From contig JAGTXO010000011.1 of NCBI GenBank assembly GCA_019448385.1, positions 1,060,789-1,124,788 on the forward strand: 64,000 nucleotides of DNA, written 5' to 3'. Source of the DNA: Diacronema lutheri. Lineage: Eukaryota; Haptophyta; Pavlovophyceae; Pavlovales; Pavlovaceae. Of this stretch, positions 8,563-20,311 are shown piece by piece. The position numbers and the translations under genes were made by a program. The notes under the pieces are model-generated. The model was not told the origin of the DNA. It saw only the letters and a list, made by a program, of their open reading frames with translations, and searched no databases. Within the stretch, counting starts at the first letter, position 1. Each line of letters opens with the position of its first letter.

Positions 8563-11500
8563 ATGGAGCCCAGCTCGCGGAGGGGCTCCAAATCGTCGGA
8601 GCCCGACGTTGAGCTCGGTGCCGAGGACGCAGAGCAGCAGGCGCGGCTACGCGAGCGCAAAGCCGAGCAGGATGTGGTCGCAGCGTCTGAGCAGCAGTCG
8701 GCGGCCACCGCGATCCAAGCGGTGCTACGCTCGCGCAATGCGCGGCGCACAAGCAACGGGCAACGCGCCGCCGAGCGCGCCGAGCGCAAGCGCAAGGAGC
8801 AGGTGCGCAGCACGCGCCCTCCTCGCCTCGCGCACCACGCGTAGCGTGTGGCCGTAGACGGGCACACGCGTAGCGTGTGCCCGTTTCTGCTGCGCGCGCC
8901 TGCGCGCGGCTGGCGTGAGGGGCGCCCGCTCACGAGCGTGCGTGCGCGCCGCTTCGCTCTACGCGCGCAGGAGGAGACGGCGGCGCGCGCGGCGGTGATG
9001 GCCGAGGCGGAGCGGCTGGCAGAGCGTCAGCGTATCGCCGAGGAGAAGTATGCGGAGGTGGACGTGGACGGCGACGAGAGCGTCTCGAAGGACGAGCTCG
9101 GTCGGTTGATCTCGGCGGTGCTGAGCGAGCAGGGCATCGCCGTCGACGAGGCCGTCGTTGCACGCTTTGTGGCGCGCGAGTGGGAGAGCGCGGACGAGGA
9201 CTCGGACGGGCTCGTCTCGTTCGATGAGTTCTGCGCGTATTACAACCGGCTGCTCGACTCGCTGCACGGCGAGCAGCGCGCTGCGCTCGTGAGCGGCCTC
9301 GTCGCGCAGGACGAGGCGCTCTCGGCGCAGCGCGCGCAGGAGGCCAAGGCGCGGCAGCTCGAGGCGGACGTGCGCGATATGGGCCACCTGATGCGGCTGA
9401 TCGCGCTACTGACACACCCATCCGTCGGCCCTGTGAGTGGCATGCAGCTGCTGTTTGAGCGCGGCGAGCAGGGCGTGCGGCCCGACCAGCCGCCGTCCGA
9501 CGCGGAGCTGCGCACGACGCACGGGCTCGTGCTCGAGCTGTCGAGGTACCACCAGCGGCTGGTGACGCCGTGGGGCAGCTACGTGGTCTCGTACGCCCTC
9601 ACCTTCGAGGGGTACAACGAGGACTCGGCGCGCGCGGCCGCTGAGGAGAGCGCGCTCGGCCGCATGAACACCGAGTCCTTCTTCTTCGTGCTCTGCCGGA
9701 TCAACTCGCCGCTGCTCCACCTCAAGAAGCTGCCCGAGCGCACGCACTTTGCGCTCACCTCCGTCGGCGGCGTCGCCGTCCCCGTCGGCGCCGTGCTCGG
9801 CGAGCTTGGCGTCGAGCTGCCGCCGGCCGAGGCGGACGCGCTGCGCGCGCGCTACGAGGCGGCGGTGGCGCTCTGCGAGCTGCCCGACCTCGCGTTCGCG
9901 CAGGACGCCTTCCTGATCAACACGGTGCTCGGCCGCACGGTGCAGATCAACGAGCGGCTACTCGGCCCGCTCGAGGCACGCCTGGCCAAGTCGAAGACGC
10001 GCCCAAAGGCTGAGACGCTCCGCACGGCGTTGGCCCTCGGCGGCAACGACCTCGACGCCGCCTACCGCATCCGGCAGGAGCGGCTCAAGAGCGTGGACAA
10101 GCTCGTCTCCGCGCGCAAGGGGTATTCGACGCGCGAGCACTGCGACGACGTCCTCTCCTTCTGCCATTGGGACCTCGACGCGGCGCTCTTCGTGCTGAGC
10201 AACGAGGCGGCGTTCGAGGCGACCGTCGCGCAGATCGCGAGGCGGCGCGGCCTCGCGTCGGGCCTCGGCTTCCCGTCGCGCGACGAGCTGCGCTGGGAGG
10301 TTGCGCTCGCGCGCAACGACCAGGCCGCCGCAATTCGCGCGGTGATGCGCCAATGGCAGATCGAGGTGCGCATGATGCGCGAGATCGTGCGCTACGCGCC
10401 GGTCGATGAGCTGCTGCACGCGATGGAGTCGCGGGACCGGCCGCCGCGCGCGCACGTCGAGGCGCTGCTCAGCGCGCACGGTTTCGACGTGGCGTTCGTC
10501 GCGCACCTGCTGTCGGACACCGCCTTCATCCTGCGCCAGGCCGACGAGCTCGGCCACCCCGCGCGCGAGCGTGTAGAGGAGCTGGTGGTGCACTTTGGCT
10601 TCGCCGAGCACAAGGTCGTCAGCTATCTCAAGAGCGCGCAGCTCATCTACAAGGCGCGCAGGCAGGTGGGCTACCCGTCGCGCGTCGAGATCGAGCACTA
10701 CCTCGACAAGTTCAACTACGACCAGAAGGCCGCCGTCAGGTACATGCGCGCCGTCTTCCGTTTCGTCGACCCGCAGCCGCCGCGCGAGCGCTCTGCCGTG
10801 CCGCGCAAGATTGACGGCAAGCTGATCAAGCACATCGCGCACGACGTGGAGCTGCTGCACAAGGGGGCGATCACGCCGTGGGCGCGGCGCGCCGTCGAGG
10901 TCGCGCTCGACACGACCAAGCAGCCCGACGGCAGCCTCGACGAGGACGAGGCCATCGCCTTCCTCCTCAAGGTGAGCACGCTGCGCGCTGCACGCTGCAC
11001 GCGCCACGCGCCACGCGCCGCGCCGCGCCGCGCCGCGCCTCGCCGCGCCGCGCCGCGCCGCGCCGCGCCGCACCGCGCCGCACCGCACCGCACCGCACCG
11101 CGCGGCAGCGGCCGGTGCGCGCGCCGCCTAAGATGGCGCGCCACCTCGCGCGCGCGCGCGCGCGCTGCGCGCGGCGCGTCGCGTCGCGCGCAGGTCTCGC
11201 GCCTTTCAAAAGAGGCGCCGCAGCTGCCGCGCTGGGAGCTCGAGTACGCCGTGTCGCGCTCGTACGCGCTCGACTGGGACGACGGCAAGGTGACGCTCGA
11301 CGAGACGATGAAGCAGTGGCGCAGGTTTGACTCCTTCGTCGCGTCCGTGCAGCCCCTCGGCGCGCCCGACCGGCGGCACGTCTGCGCGCTGCTCGAGGCG
11401 CTCAACTTTGAACCCGAGGCGGTGCGCGCACAGCTGACCGACGTGCACACGCTCGCGCGCCTCAACGAGTCGCTCGACTTTGGCCTCTCGCTGCAGCAGC

Positions 11501-12568
11501 TCAACACGCTCTACGACACGTGCGCGCCGGCGCGCCGCCCGTCGTCCCCCGGCTCGCCGGCCTCGCTGTGCCTCGCGGGCCGAACGCGCCTGTCCTCGCC
11601 GCCGCCATCGCCCGTACGCAGGCACGCGCGCTCGTTGGACAAGGCGTCCGCGTATATCACCGGCATGCACCACCTCAAGGCCGCCGCGCCCTCCTTTGGC
11701 AGCCCGCCCCAGCGCGAGCTCGAGAAGGTGCTCGCGACGCACGCGCTCGACCACGTGCGCGCGCAGCGGCACCTCGCCTCCGCGTGGGCCATCGCGCAGG
11801 ACCGAGAGTTCCTCGCGGACGCGGGGCAGCCCAACGCGGCGGACGTGCAGCGCGCGCTCGCCGTGCTCGACTATCAGCTCGAGCCGACAAGGGTGCGCGC
11901 CAGCGCACACGCGCGGCGCGCGCTCCGCCGCGCGCGCCGCCGTGCGCCGCGCCGAGCACGCCGCGCCCGACGCGCTTCGCCTCCGCCCGCGCGCCTCCGC
12001 CTGCGCGCAGCGCATGTTGTTGCACGTGGCGCAGCTCAAGATCGAGGCGGAGAAGTGGGGCGCGCCCTCGCGCGAGCGCGTCGAGGAGGTGCTGGTGAGC
12101 GCTCAGCTCGACAAGGCGGCCGCCCTCGGCGTGCTCAAGGAGGAGCACCGGAAGGCCGAGTTCGCCGTCTTTCGCGTGGAGCTGACGGAGCGCAAGGAGC
12201 GCGAGGCGGCGGAGCGCGAGGCGCAGCGCATCGTGCTCACCGACGACCCACAGGCGCTCGCGCGCGTGCAGCGAGAAGCGGCGGAGGCGGCGGCGGCGGA
12301 TGAGGCGGCGCGCGCCGGCGCAATGGCGTCTGCCGAGGCGGTGAAGGCGCGGCAGGCGGAGGAGGACGAGGCGGAGCGCAAGCGCGCCGAGGAGGAGCGG
12401 CGCGCCGTCCGGATGGCCGCAATCGACGGGCCCAAGCCCAAGGAGGTTGAAAAGCGGCGCAATTCCAAGCAGGAGGACACGCGCGACATCCACGAGATCA
12501 ACGCCGAGCGGCTCGAAAGAATCGATGTGCTGCAGCGCTCGCTCGACGCAAAGCAAGCGGCGTCCTGA
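8563..12568 (+). CDS. EF-hand/IQ protein with tandem UBA-like repeats
   Basis: The proposed model has five exons: 8563-8802, 8971-10971, 11194-11519, 11622-11892 and 12011-12568, total 1,131 aa. The introns end in CGCAG-type acceptors. An IQ motif lies at 49-62, and two canonical EF-hand loops lie at 111-122 (DVDGDESVSKDE) and 155-166 (DEDSDGLVSFDE). From about residue 465 there are at least nine units of roughly 45-75 spacing with the pattern P-x-R-x-x-V-x-x-x-L-x-x-x-x-hydrophobic-D-x-x-x-A-x-x-x-L, resembling three-helix UBA/CUE modules. The C-terminus is a charged coiled coil. The introns at 10972-11193 and 11520-11621 are 3n and stop-free, so they could be read through. Function is unknown; a calcium/calmodulin-responsive scaffold is plausible. 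Confidence 0.7.
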
Positions 12569-12897
12569 CGCGGCGCGCGCTGCTTTGCGCTGCGTGAGCG
12601 GAGTGGCCGCGCGGGCGCAGCTCGCGCCGAAGCGAGGAGTCGAAGAGTCGAGGCCGGCTGACGGCGGCGCGGCCCGGGCTCAACGCGGCGCCAACGCGTC
12701 GGTGCGCCCGAGGCCCTGGTCCTCGCCGCGAGGTCGAGAGCCTCGGGCGCGCCGCGCGAGTGAGGCGCGCGCCGGCAGCACCACGAGTCCACGAGGGTAC
12801 GTACAGTGGCAGCGGCGATGCTTGCTTGTCCTGTGAGTATCGCCCCCACTGAAGGAAAGAGCACTGGAAACTTTGGTCCTGTGAGAAGCAGTACACA
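12569..12897. other. Intergenic, no feature seen
   Basis: This 329-bp stretch separates two same-strand genes. I see no credible coding sequence, RNA gene or repeat. The last ~90 bases before 12898 are relatively A/T-rich and could hold the promoter of the Sec14-like gene. Confidence 0.5.
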
Positions 12898-14767
12898 ATG
12901 GTAGGGTTTGCACCAGCCGGCGTCTTCTCGCCGACGCCGGACGCGATCAAGCTGACGGACGTGGGGCTCGCGCTCGTGAGCCTGCTGATCGCGCGTATCG
13001 TCGTGCTCGCGAGCCGCATTGAGTGGGTGCTTAGCCGTTCGGCGAGCCTCCGCGGCGTCGGGTACGCCAAGGCGCGCACAGGCGAGGCGGGCGAACGAGG
13101 CGAGCAGTTGGCGCCGAGCGTGGCGCTGCCGCACGTGCGCGGCGTGCTCGCGGAGAAAGACGCCCTCTCGCCGCGAACCGCTGCGGACCACACCGCCGGC
13201 CGCTTGCGCACGCTGAGCATCGAGACGGACAGCGCGTGCGGCAGCGACGACTGGCGCTTGTCCGAGGCCGCGGACCACGTGCGCGCAGAGCTTGCGAGCG
13301 GCTGCCCGCCGCGCCGCCCGCCGGCGCCCACGCGGGCGTACACGGACTCGGCGAACCCGCCGCTCGACGTGGAGGCGCTCGACATGCCCTCGCTCGACGC
13401 GCGAAAAGCGCAGCTGCCGTTGCGGCGCACGGCGACGGTGGGCGGTGAGGTCGCGGGCGTCATCTCTCCGCTCAAGCGGCGCTCGTCGCGGGGCGCGGTG
13501 CTGCATTCGGCGGCGCCCCTGCCTGGCCCAGGCTCGCCCGCCGTCTCGCGCATGCAGGCCGAGCTCGAGGCGCTCGACGTCCTGCCTCTCACGACCGCCG
13601 ACGAGGCGCCGCTCCTGACGCGCATGTATGCGCGCTCGCCGCGCCGGCGCCGCCCAGCGCCTCGCCGCTTCTCGGCTGGGCGGGCGCCGCCCAACCGTCA
13701 CCGCGATCGACCGTCGCGAGCACCGCACGCGCCTCCGCGGTGGATCGCCGCCGCCGCCGCGCGCGCGCCTGACGCGCGCGCGGCCGTCGCGCGCCTCACC
13801 GCCGCACCGCCGCACCGCCATCTGCGCGCAGGCGCATTGAGCTGTGCGCTGACCTGCTCACCATGCCGAGCCACGACGACGTGTGCGGCGACATCCGCCT
13901 CCTCCGCTTCCTGCGCGGTTACGCGCACTCGGTGCACGAGGCGTGCGCCGCCTACCGCGCGATGCTGCACACACGCCGGCAGCACGACGTCGAGCGGATC
14001 CGCGCGCAGGTGCTCGCGCAGCCGCTCGTCGCCGAGGAGATGCCACACGGTGCGCTGATTGCTCCACTATACCCGATGCAGCTGAATTGCGGCCTCTCAC
14101 ACCGAGGCCATCTCGTCAGCGTCGATCCGATCGGTGCGATCAAGCTGCGCCGTTTGATGGTGGAGGTCGGCCCGTCCAAGCTCTTCGAGTTCCTGATCGG
14201 CGTCTCGGAGCTGCGGCAGATCATCATGGACGAGCTCTCGGTCGAGACGGGCAAACTCGTCCAGTCCGTGCAGGTGAAGGACCTGCACGGCCTCGGCCTC
14301 GCAGCGCTGCGCGAGCCGTCTGCGATCAAGACGCTGCAGGAGATCATCACCACGTGCACCTCGATGTACCCGGAGTCCCTCGCGACGCTCTACATCATCA
14401 ACGCGCCCTTCTTCTTCCCGATGGCGCGCGCGCGCGCGCGGCCGCGCGGCGCGCGCCCATGGCCGCGCGGCGGCGCGCGCGCGCGCGGCCGCCGCCGCAG
14501 CCGCTCACGCGCGTCGCGCGCGCGCGCGACGCGACGCGGCAGGCGTGGAGCGTCGTGAGCACCTTCGTGTCGGAGCGGACGAAGAAGAAGATTCACGTGC
14601 TCGGCACCGACTACGCACAGGTGCTGCGCGAGGACGTTGGCGCGGGCGTGCTCGATGTGATCGAGCAGCTGCACGCGCTCTCGGCGCAGGGCGACGGCCG
14701 ACAGATCACGAGCGACAGCCCGAGCATGCGCGCAAAACAACGCGACAGCTCTCCCGTCCTCTCCTGA
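12898..14767 (+). CDS. Sec14-like CRAL-TRIO lipid-transfer protein
   Basis: Three exons, 12898-13625, 13832-14423 and 14543-14767, give 514 aa. The N-terminal third has a hydrophobic helix at about 20-38 followed by a Ser/Pro-rich linker. The CRAL-TRIO N-lobe starts in exon 2 (CGDIRLLRFLRGYAHSVHEA). The lipid-binding lobe includes LVSVDPIGAIKL, a helix KLVQSVQVKDLHGLGL, SMYPESLATLYIINAPFFFP, and after the last intron AWSVVSTFVSERTKKKIHVL. The second intron begins GC rather than GT (14424) and ends CAG; no GT exists nearby, and the splice restores the standard NAPFFFPMAW block. It probably transfers or senses phosphoinositides or other lipids, possibly membrane-anchored. Confidence 0.82.
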
Positions 14768-14858
14768 CTCCTCAGTGAACGAGACACGGTGGTCGGTGGA
14801 GGAGCATCCTGAGTAAGAACCACGAAGACGTCCTCATGCCGTTCGGGAGTCCGTCGCC

Positions 14859-16172
14859 ATGCTGACGCGTGGGGCGTGGCCGTGGGCGCTCGTCGTGCTC
14901 CTCGTTTCCGCGAGCGGGGACGAGGCCACGAGCGGGGACGAGGCCACGGACGCGTCGCCCGCGGCGCGCGCGGCTTCGTCTATTGCCTTCGCCGTTCTCT
15001 CGTCGGACCACCGCGTCGGGCAGCTCGCGCCCGCGATCCTACGAACGTACGCGCAGGACGCGGCGCGCGTCGTCATTTTTGTCGACTCGCCGAGCGCGGT
15101 GCATAAATGGGATCGGCGTTGCACGGCGACGACGCGCGGGGTGGTCAGCGTCGCGCAGTGCTGCCCGAACAACAGCTCGCTCGGCGACAGGATCTCGAGC
15201 GCACAATACAAGCTGGAGCACACGTTCGCGCAGATGCTTCGCATCGTGCCGCGCTTCGCCTTCTACGTCTTCACGGACGACGACACGTACTGGAACGTGC
15301 GCCTGCTCGAGCATATGCTCGGCGACGTTTCGCCGTGGATCGACGCGGCGAAGCCGACCGCCCTCTTCCCCGGTCGGCGTGCGGGCGCGATGCCCGGCTA
15401 CGCGTTCTGCCAGACGAGTGGCCCGTTCATGATCATGAACGCGAAGCTCGTGCAGCTCCTCGCGGACGCGGCGGTGATGAACGCGTGCAGAGCGCTCACG
15501 ATCCGCTGCTACGACGTCTACCGTTCGCACACCAGTCAGAACCCGCGCAAGCTGCCGCTCGGCGACTGCCCGCACGAGACGCGCGGCTGGCTCAACCCGT
15601 ACACGGGCGCGCTGTACAATAATGACCACCTCGTCAACATCTGCACGGCTAAGCACCAGCGGCGCAACCAGGCAAACGCGCTCTGCTTGCCCGGCTTCGA
15701 GTTTGACGTCGCGTGGGCCATCTGTCCCGACAACTCTCCTTATTGGCGACACCGCGACTGGGCGAGGCGAGCGATCTGGTGCCGCTCGGCGTGCAACGTG
15801 ACGCTTGGCTGCCAAATGCAGAGCCTTTTCAAGCGGAACATGGAGCGCCTTGCTCGCGCGCGGACGCCGCTTTTTGTGCACAACCAGATCGGCATTGCGC
15901 CAAGCCGATTTGCCGCGGCCATGGCGCACGGCGAGAGCCTCGTGTACGCTCACGCGCCCGTCGAGCCGACGCGATCGCAGCAGATTGTGGACTCCATCGC
16001 CGCCTATCACCACGTGAGCGGCGAGGATATGGAGTGGCTGCACACGCGCCGCAGCGACCCGACTGGGCCACGCGCCCGGGCCGCCGTCAGCTGGCCGCGA
16101 TCGTGGCATGCAAAGGTCTCCGTCGAGCGCTGGCTGCGCACAACGACTGGCATCACCTTCCCGTCATTTTAG
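14859..16172 (+). CDS. Fringe-like (GT31-type) glycosyltransferase
   Basis: Single exon, 437 aa, with an N-terminal signal or anchor (WPWALVVLLVSASG). A strand SIAFAVLSSDHR and RVVIFVDSPSA precede the metal-binding acid motif FYVFTDDDTYWNVRLLEHML, typical of Fringe/beta-1,3-glycosyltransferases. SGPFMIMNAKLVQLL follows, equivalent to the acceptor-side G-x-x-x-x-x-S/N helix. Many cysteines (CCPNN, CDVYR, CPHE, CTAK, CPDNS, CRSACNVTLGC) point to a disulphide-bonded lumenal enzyme. It probably acts in the Golgi on a beta-linked sugar transfer; substrate unknown. It is convergent with the repeat-protein gene, with 41 bp between stops. Confidence 0.75.
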   Translation: MLTRGAWPWALVVLLVSASGDEATSGDEATDASPAARAASSIAFAVLSSDHRVGQLAPAILRTYAQDAARVVIFVDSPSAVHKWDRRCTATTRGVVSVAQCCPNNSSLGDRISSAQYKLEHTFAQMLRIVPRFAFYVFTDDDTYWNVRLLEHMLGDVSPWIDAAKPTALFPGRRAGAMPGYAFCQTSGPFMIMNAKLVQLLADAAVMNACRALTIRCYDVYRSHTSQNPRKLPLGDCPHETRGWLNPYTGALYNNDHLVNICTAKHQRRNQANALCLPGFEFDVAWAICPDNSPYWRHRDWARRAIWCRSACNVTLGCQMQSLFKRNMERLARARTPLFVHNQIGIAPSRFAAAMAHGESLVYAHAPVEPTRSQQIVDSIAAYHHVSGEDMEWLHTRRSDPTGPRARAAVSWPRSWHAKVSVERWLRTTTGITFPSF

Positions 16173-16213
16173 CAGGCATCCGGCCCAAACGCGGAATCCC
16201 GACGTGCGCGCAG

Positions 16214-19200
16214 CTACTGCAGGCGCTTTTTCGCGGCCACAGCCGCCAAGCCCAGGCCCTTTGGACCAGCGGATCCGCCCGCAACTTTCCTCGCTGCGCG
16301 TGCAGGGGGGGGTGCAACAGAAGGCGCCCGCAGAGGGGCGGCTGAGCGCGGTGGTGGCGGCCGCACCTGATTGCGCGGTGTCAGCGGTGGCCGCGGCTCT
16401 CGCATTGGTCGAGCGGCGGCAACCACCGTCTTCTTGGGCGCAGCGGCTCCCAGACCGCCAAAGCCAAAGGACGTCGTGGGCTTGGCGGCAGGTGGGCGGG
16501 CAAACGACGGAGGCGAAAACTTTCGTGCGGCGGCGACCACGGTCTTCTTAGGCGCAGCGGCTCCCAGACCGCCAAAGCCAAAGGACGCCGCAGGCTTGGC
16601 GGCAGGTGGGCGTGCAAACGACGGAGGCGAAGGCTTTCGTGCGGCGGCAACCACCGTCTTCTTAGGCGCAGCGGCTCCCAGACCGCCAAAGCCAAAGGAC
16701 GCCGCAGGCTTGGCGGCAGGTGGGCGGGCAAACGACGGAGGCGACGGCTTTGGTGCGGCGGCGACCACGGTCTTCTTGGGCGCAGCAGCACCCAGACCGC
16801 CAAAGCCAAAGGACGTCGCGGGCTTGGCGGCAGGTGGGCGGGCAAACGGAGGAGGCGACGGCTTTTGTGCGACGGCGACCACGGTCTTCTTGGGCGCAGC
16901 GGCTCCCAGACCGCCAAAGCCAAAGGACGTCGCGGGCTTGGCGGCAGGTGGGCGGGCAAACGGAGGAGGCGACGGCTTTGGTGCGGCGGCGACCACGGTC
17001 TTCTTGGGCGCAGCAGCTCCCAGACCGCCAAAGCCAAAGGACGTCGCGGGCTTGGCGGCAGGGGGGCGGGCAAAAGGAGGAGGCGACGGCTTTGGTGCGG
17101 CGGCGACCACGGTCTTCTTGGGCGCAGCAGCTCCCAGACCGCCAAAGCCAAAGGACGTCGCGGGCTTGGCGGCAGGTGGGCGGGCAAACGGAGGAGGCGA
17201 CGGCTTTGGTGCGGCGGCGACCACGGTCTTCTTGGGCGCAGCAGCTCCCAGACCGCCAAAGCCAAAGGACGTCGCGGGCTTGGCGGCAGGGGGGCGGGCA
17301 AACGGAGGAGGCGGTGGCTTTTGTGCGGCGGCGACCACGGTCTTCTTAGGCGCAGCGGCTCCCAGACCGCCAAAGCCAAAGGACGTCGCGGGCTTGGCGG
17401 CAGGTGGGCGGGCAAACGGAGGAGGCGACGGCTTTGGTGCGGCGGCGACCACGGTCTTCTTGGGCGCAGCAGCACCCAGACCGCCAAAGCCAAAATTGAA
17501 CGCTTTGGGCTTGGCGGCAGACGGGCGGGCGATCGGCGGAGGCGACGGCTTTGGTGCGGCGGCGACCACGGTCTTCTTGGGCGCAGCAGCTCCCAGACCG
17601 CCAAAGCCAAAGGACGTCGCGGGCTTGGCGGCAGGTGGGCGGGCAAACGGAGGAGGCGACGGCTTTGGTGCGGCGGCGACCACGGTCTTCTTGGGCGCAG
17701 CGGCTCCTAGACCGCCAAAGCCAAAGGACGTCGCGGGCTTGGCGGCAGGTGGGCGGGCAAACGGAGGAGGAGGCGACGGCTTTGGTGCGACGGCGACCAC
17801 GGTCTTCTTGGGCGCAGCAGCTCCCAGACCGCCAAAGCCAAAGGACGTCGCGGGCTTGGCGGCAGGTGGGCGGGCAAATGGAGGAGGCGACGGCTTTCGT
17901 GCGGCGGCGACCACGGTCTTCTTGGGCGCAGCAGCACCCAGACCGCCAAAGCCAAAGGACGTCGCGGGCTTGGCGGCAGGTGGGCGGGCAAATGGAGGAG
18001 GCGACGGCTTTCGTGCGGCGGCAACCACGGTCTTCTTGGGCGCAGCGGCTGCCAGACCGCCAAAGCCAAAGGACGTCGCGGGCTTGGCGGCAGGGGGGCG
18101 GGCAAACGGAGGAGGCGGTGGCTTTGGTGCGGCGGCGACCACGGTCTTCTTAGGCGCAGCGGCTCCCAGACCGCCAAAGCCAAAGGACGTCGCGGGCTTG
18201 GCGGCAGGTGGGCGGGCAAATGGAGGAGGCGACGGCTTTGGTGCGGCGGCGACCACGGTCTTCTTGGGCGCAGCGGCTCCCAGACCGCCAAAGCCAAAGG
18301 ACGTCGCGGGCTTGGCGGCAGGTGGGCGGGCAAACGGAGGAGGCGGTGGCTTTGGTGCGGCGGCGACCACGGTCTTCTTAGGCGCAGCGGCTCCCAGACC
18401 GCCAAAGCCAAAGGACGTCGCGGGCTTGGCGGCAGGTGGGCGGGCAAATGGAGGAGGAGGCGACAGCTTTGGTGCGGCGGCAACCACCGTCTTCTTAGGC
18501 GCAGCGGCTCCCAGACCGCCAAAGCCAAAGGACGTCGCGGGCTTGGCGGCAGGGGGGCGGGCAAACGGAGGAGGCGGTGGCTTTTGTGCGGCGGCGACCA
18601 CGGTCTTCTTAGGCGCAGCGGCTCCCAGACCGCCAAAGCCAAAGGACGTCGCGGGCTTGGCGGCAGGTGGGCGGGCAAACGGAGGAGGCGGTGGCTTTGG
18701 TGCGGCGGCGACCACGGTCTTCTTAGGCGCAGCGGCTCCCAGACCGCCAAAGCCAAAGGACGTCGCGGGCTTGGCGGCAGGTGGGCGGGCAAATGGAGGA
18801 GGAGGCGACAGCTTTGGTGCGGCGGCAACCACCGTCTTCTTAGGCGCAGCGGCTCCCAGACCGCCAAAGCCAAAGGACGTCGCGGGCTTGGCGGCAGGGG
18901 GGCGGGCAAACGGAGGAGGCGGTGGCTTTTGTGCGGCGGCGACCACGGTCTTCTTAGGCGCAGCGGCTCCCAGACCGCCAAAGCCAAAGGACGTCGCGGG
19001 CTTGGCGGCAGGTGGGCGGGCAAACGGAGGAGGAGGCGGTGGCTTTGGTGCGGCGGCGACCACGGTCTTCTTGGGCGCAGCGGCTCCCAGACCGCCAAAG
19101 CCAAAGGACGTTGCGGGCTTGGCGGCAGGTGGGCGGGCAAATGGAGGAGGAGGCGACGGCTTTGGTGCGGCGGCGACCACGGTCTTCTTGGGCGCAGCAG

Positions 19201-20263
19201 CACCCAGACCGCCAAAGCCAAAACTGAACGCTTTGGCCTTGGCGGCAGACGGGCGGGCGATCGGCGGAGAGGGCTGCGGTGGTTTGACGACCGGTAGCGC
19301 AGGCGGCGGTGGAGGCGGACGAGGGGGCTGCACGACCGCGCGCGTGGGCGGGGCTGCTCCAGAGCCGAGGAGTCGTTTGGGCGCCGGCTTTGCCAATCCA
19401 CGCCCGGTGAATATTGGCGGGGGAGGAGGCGGGGGTGGAGCGGAAAGCACCCGCGGCGGTGCCTGCCTCAGCGGCGGTGGCGGTGGCGGTGGCGGGATGC
19501 GCGTAGAGGGCGGCGGTGGCTGAGGCGCGCGCGTAAACAGCGGTGCGCGCGGCGGAGGCTTTGGCGCCACCTTTAGAATGAAAGGCTGCGTCGACGCCGC
19601 TGAGGACTTGGGCGTTGCCAGCTTAAGCGACTTGAAGAAGGGCGGCGGCGGCGAGCTCGGCGCTTTGCGCGGCGCAGCGGATGGCGGCGCTGGCTTGGGC
19701 GGCGCGGCCGGCGGGAAGAGCGACTTGAAGAAGGGCGGCGGCGGCGAGCTCGGCGCTTTGCGCGGCGCAGCGGGTGGCGGCGCTGGCTTGGGCGGCGCGG
19801 CCGGCGGGAAGAGCGACTTGAAGAAGGGCGGCGGCGGCGAGCTCGGCGCTTTGCGCGGCGCAGCGGGTGGCGGCGCTGGCTTGGGCGGCGCGGCCGGCGG
19901 GAAGAGCGACTTGAAGAAGGGCGGCGGCGGCGAGCTCGGCGCTTTGCGCGGCGCAGCGGGTGGCGGCGCTGGCTTGGGCGGCGCGGCCGGCGGGAAGAGC
20001 GACTTGAAGAAGGGCGGCGGCGGCGAGCTCGGCGCTTTGCGCGGCGCAGCGGGTGGCGGCGCTGGCTTGGGCGGCGCGGCCGGCGGGAAGAGCGAGCTTA
20101 GCGACGGGAGCCGAACAGGCGCAGATGCGGGCTTCGGTGACGGCAAAGGTCGGCGTTTCGGCGGCTGGGGGCTTGCGCGCGTCCGTTTGAGGAGGCCGTC
20201 AAGAGGGCTGAGCCCGCCGCCGAGCGCTGCCGCCGCCCGCGCGCGCAACAGCTGCGCCCCGGC

Positions 20264-20311
<48 letters not shown>

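Noticed and set aside
11520-11621. Treating this segment of the UBA-like-repeat protein as coding
   Set aside because: It is open and 3n, but its Pro/Ser/Arg-rich translation, GTGCGC start and GCAG end fit an intron; kept as an alternative only.
16371-19523. Plus-strand 1,050-residue open frame made of repeats
   Set aside because: It is antisense to the minus-strand repeat gene. The 114-bp unit is 3n, so several frames on both strands stay open. The minus frame has a signal peptide, an upstream exon and varied composition.
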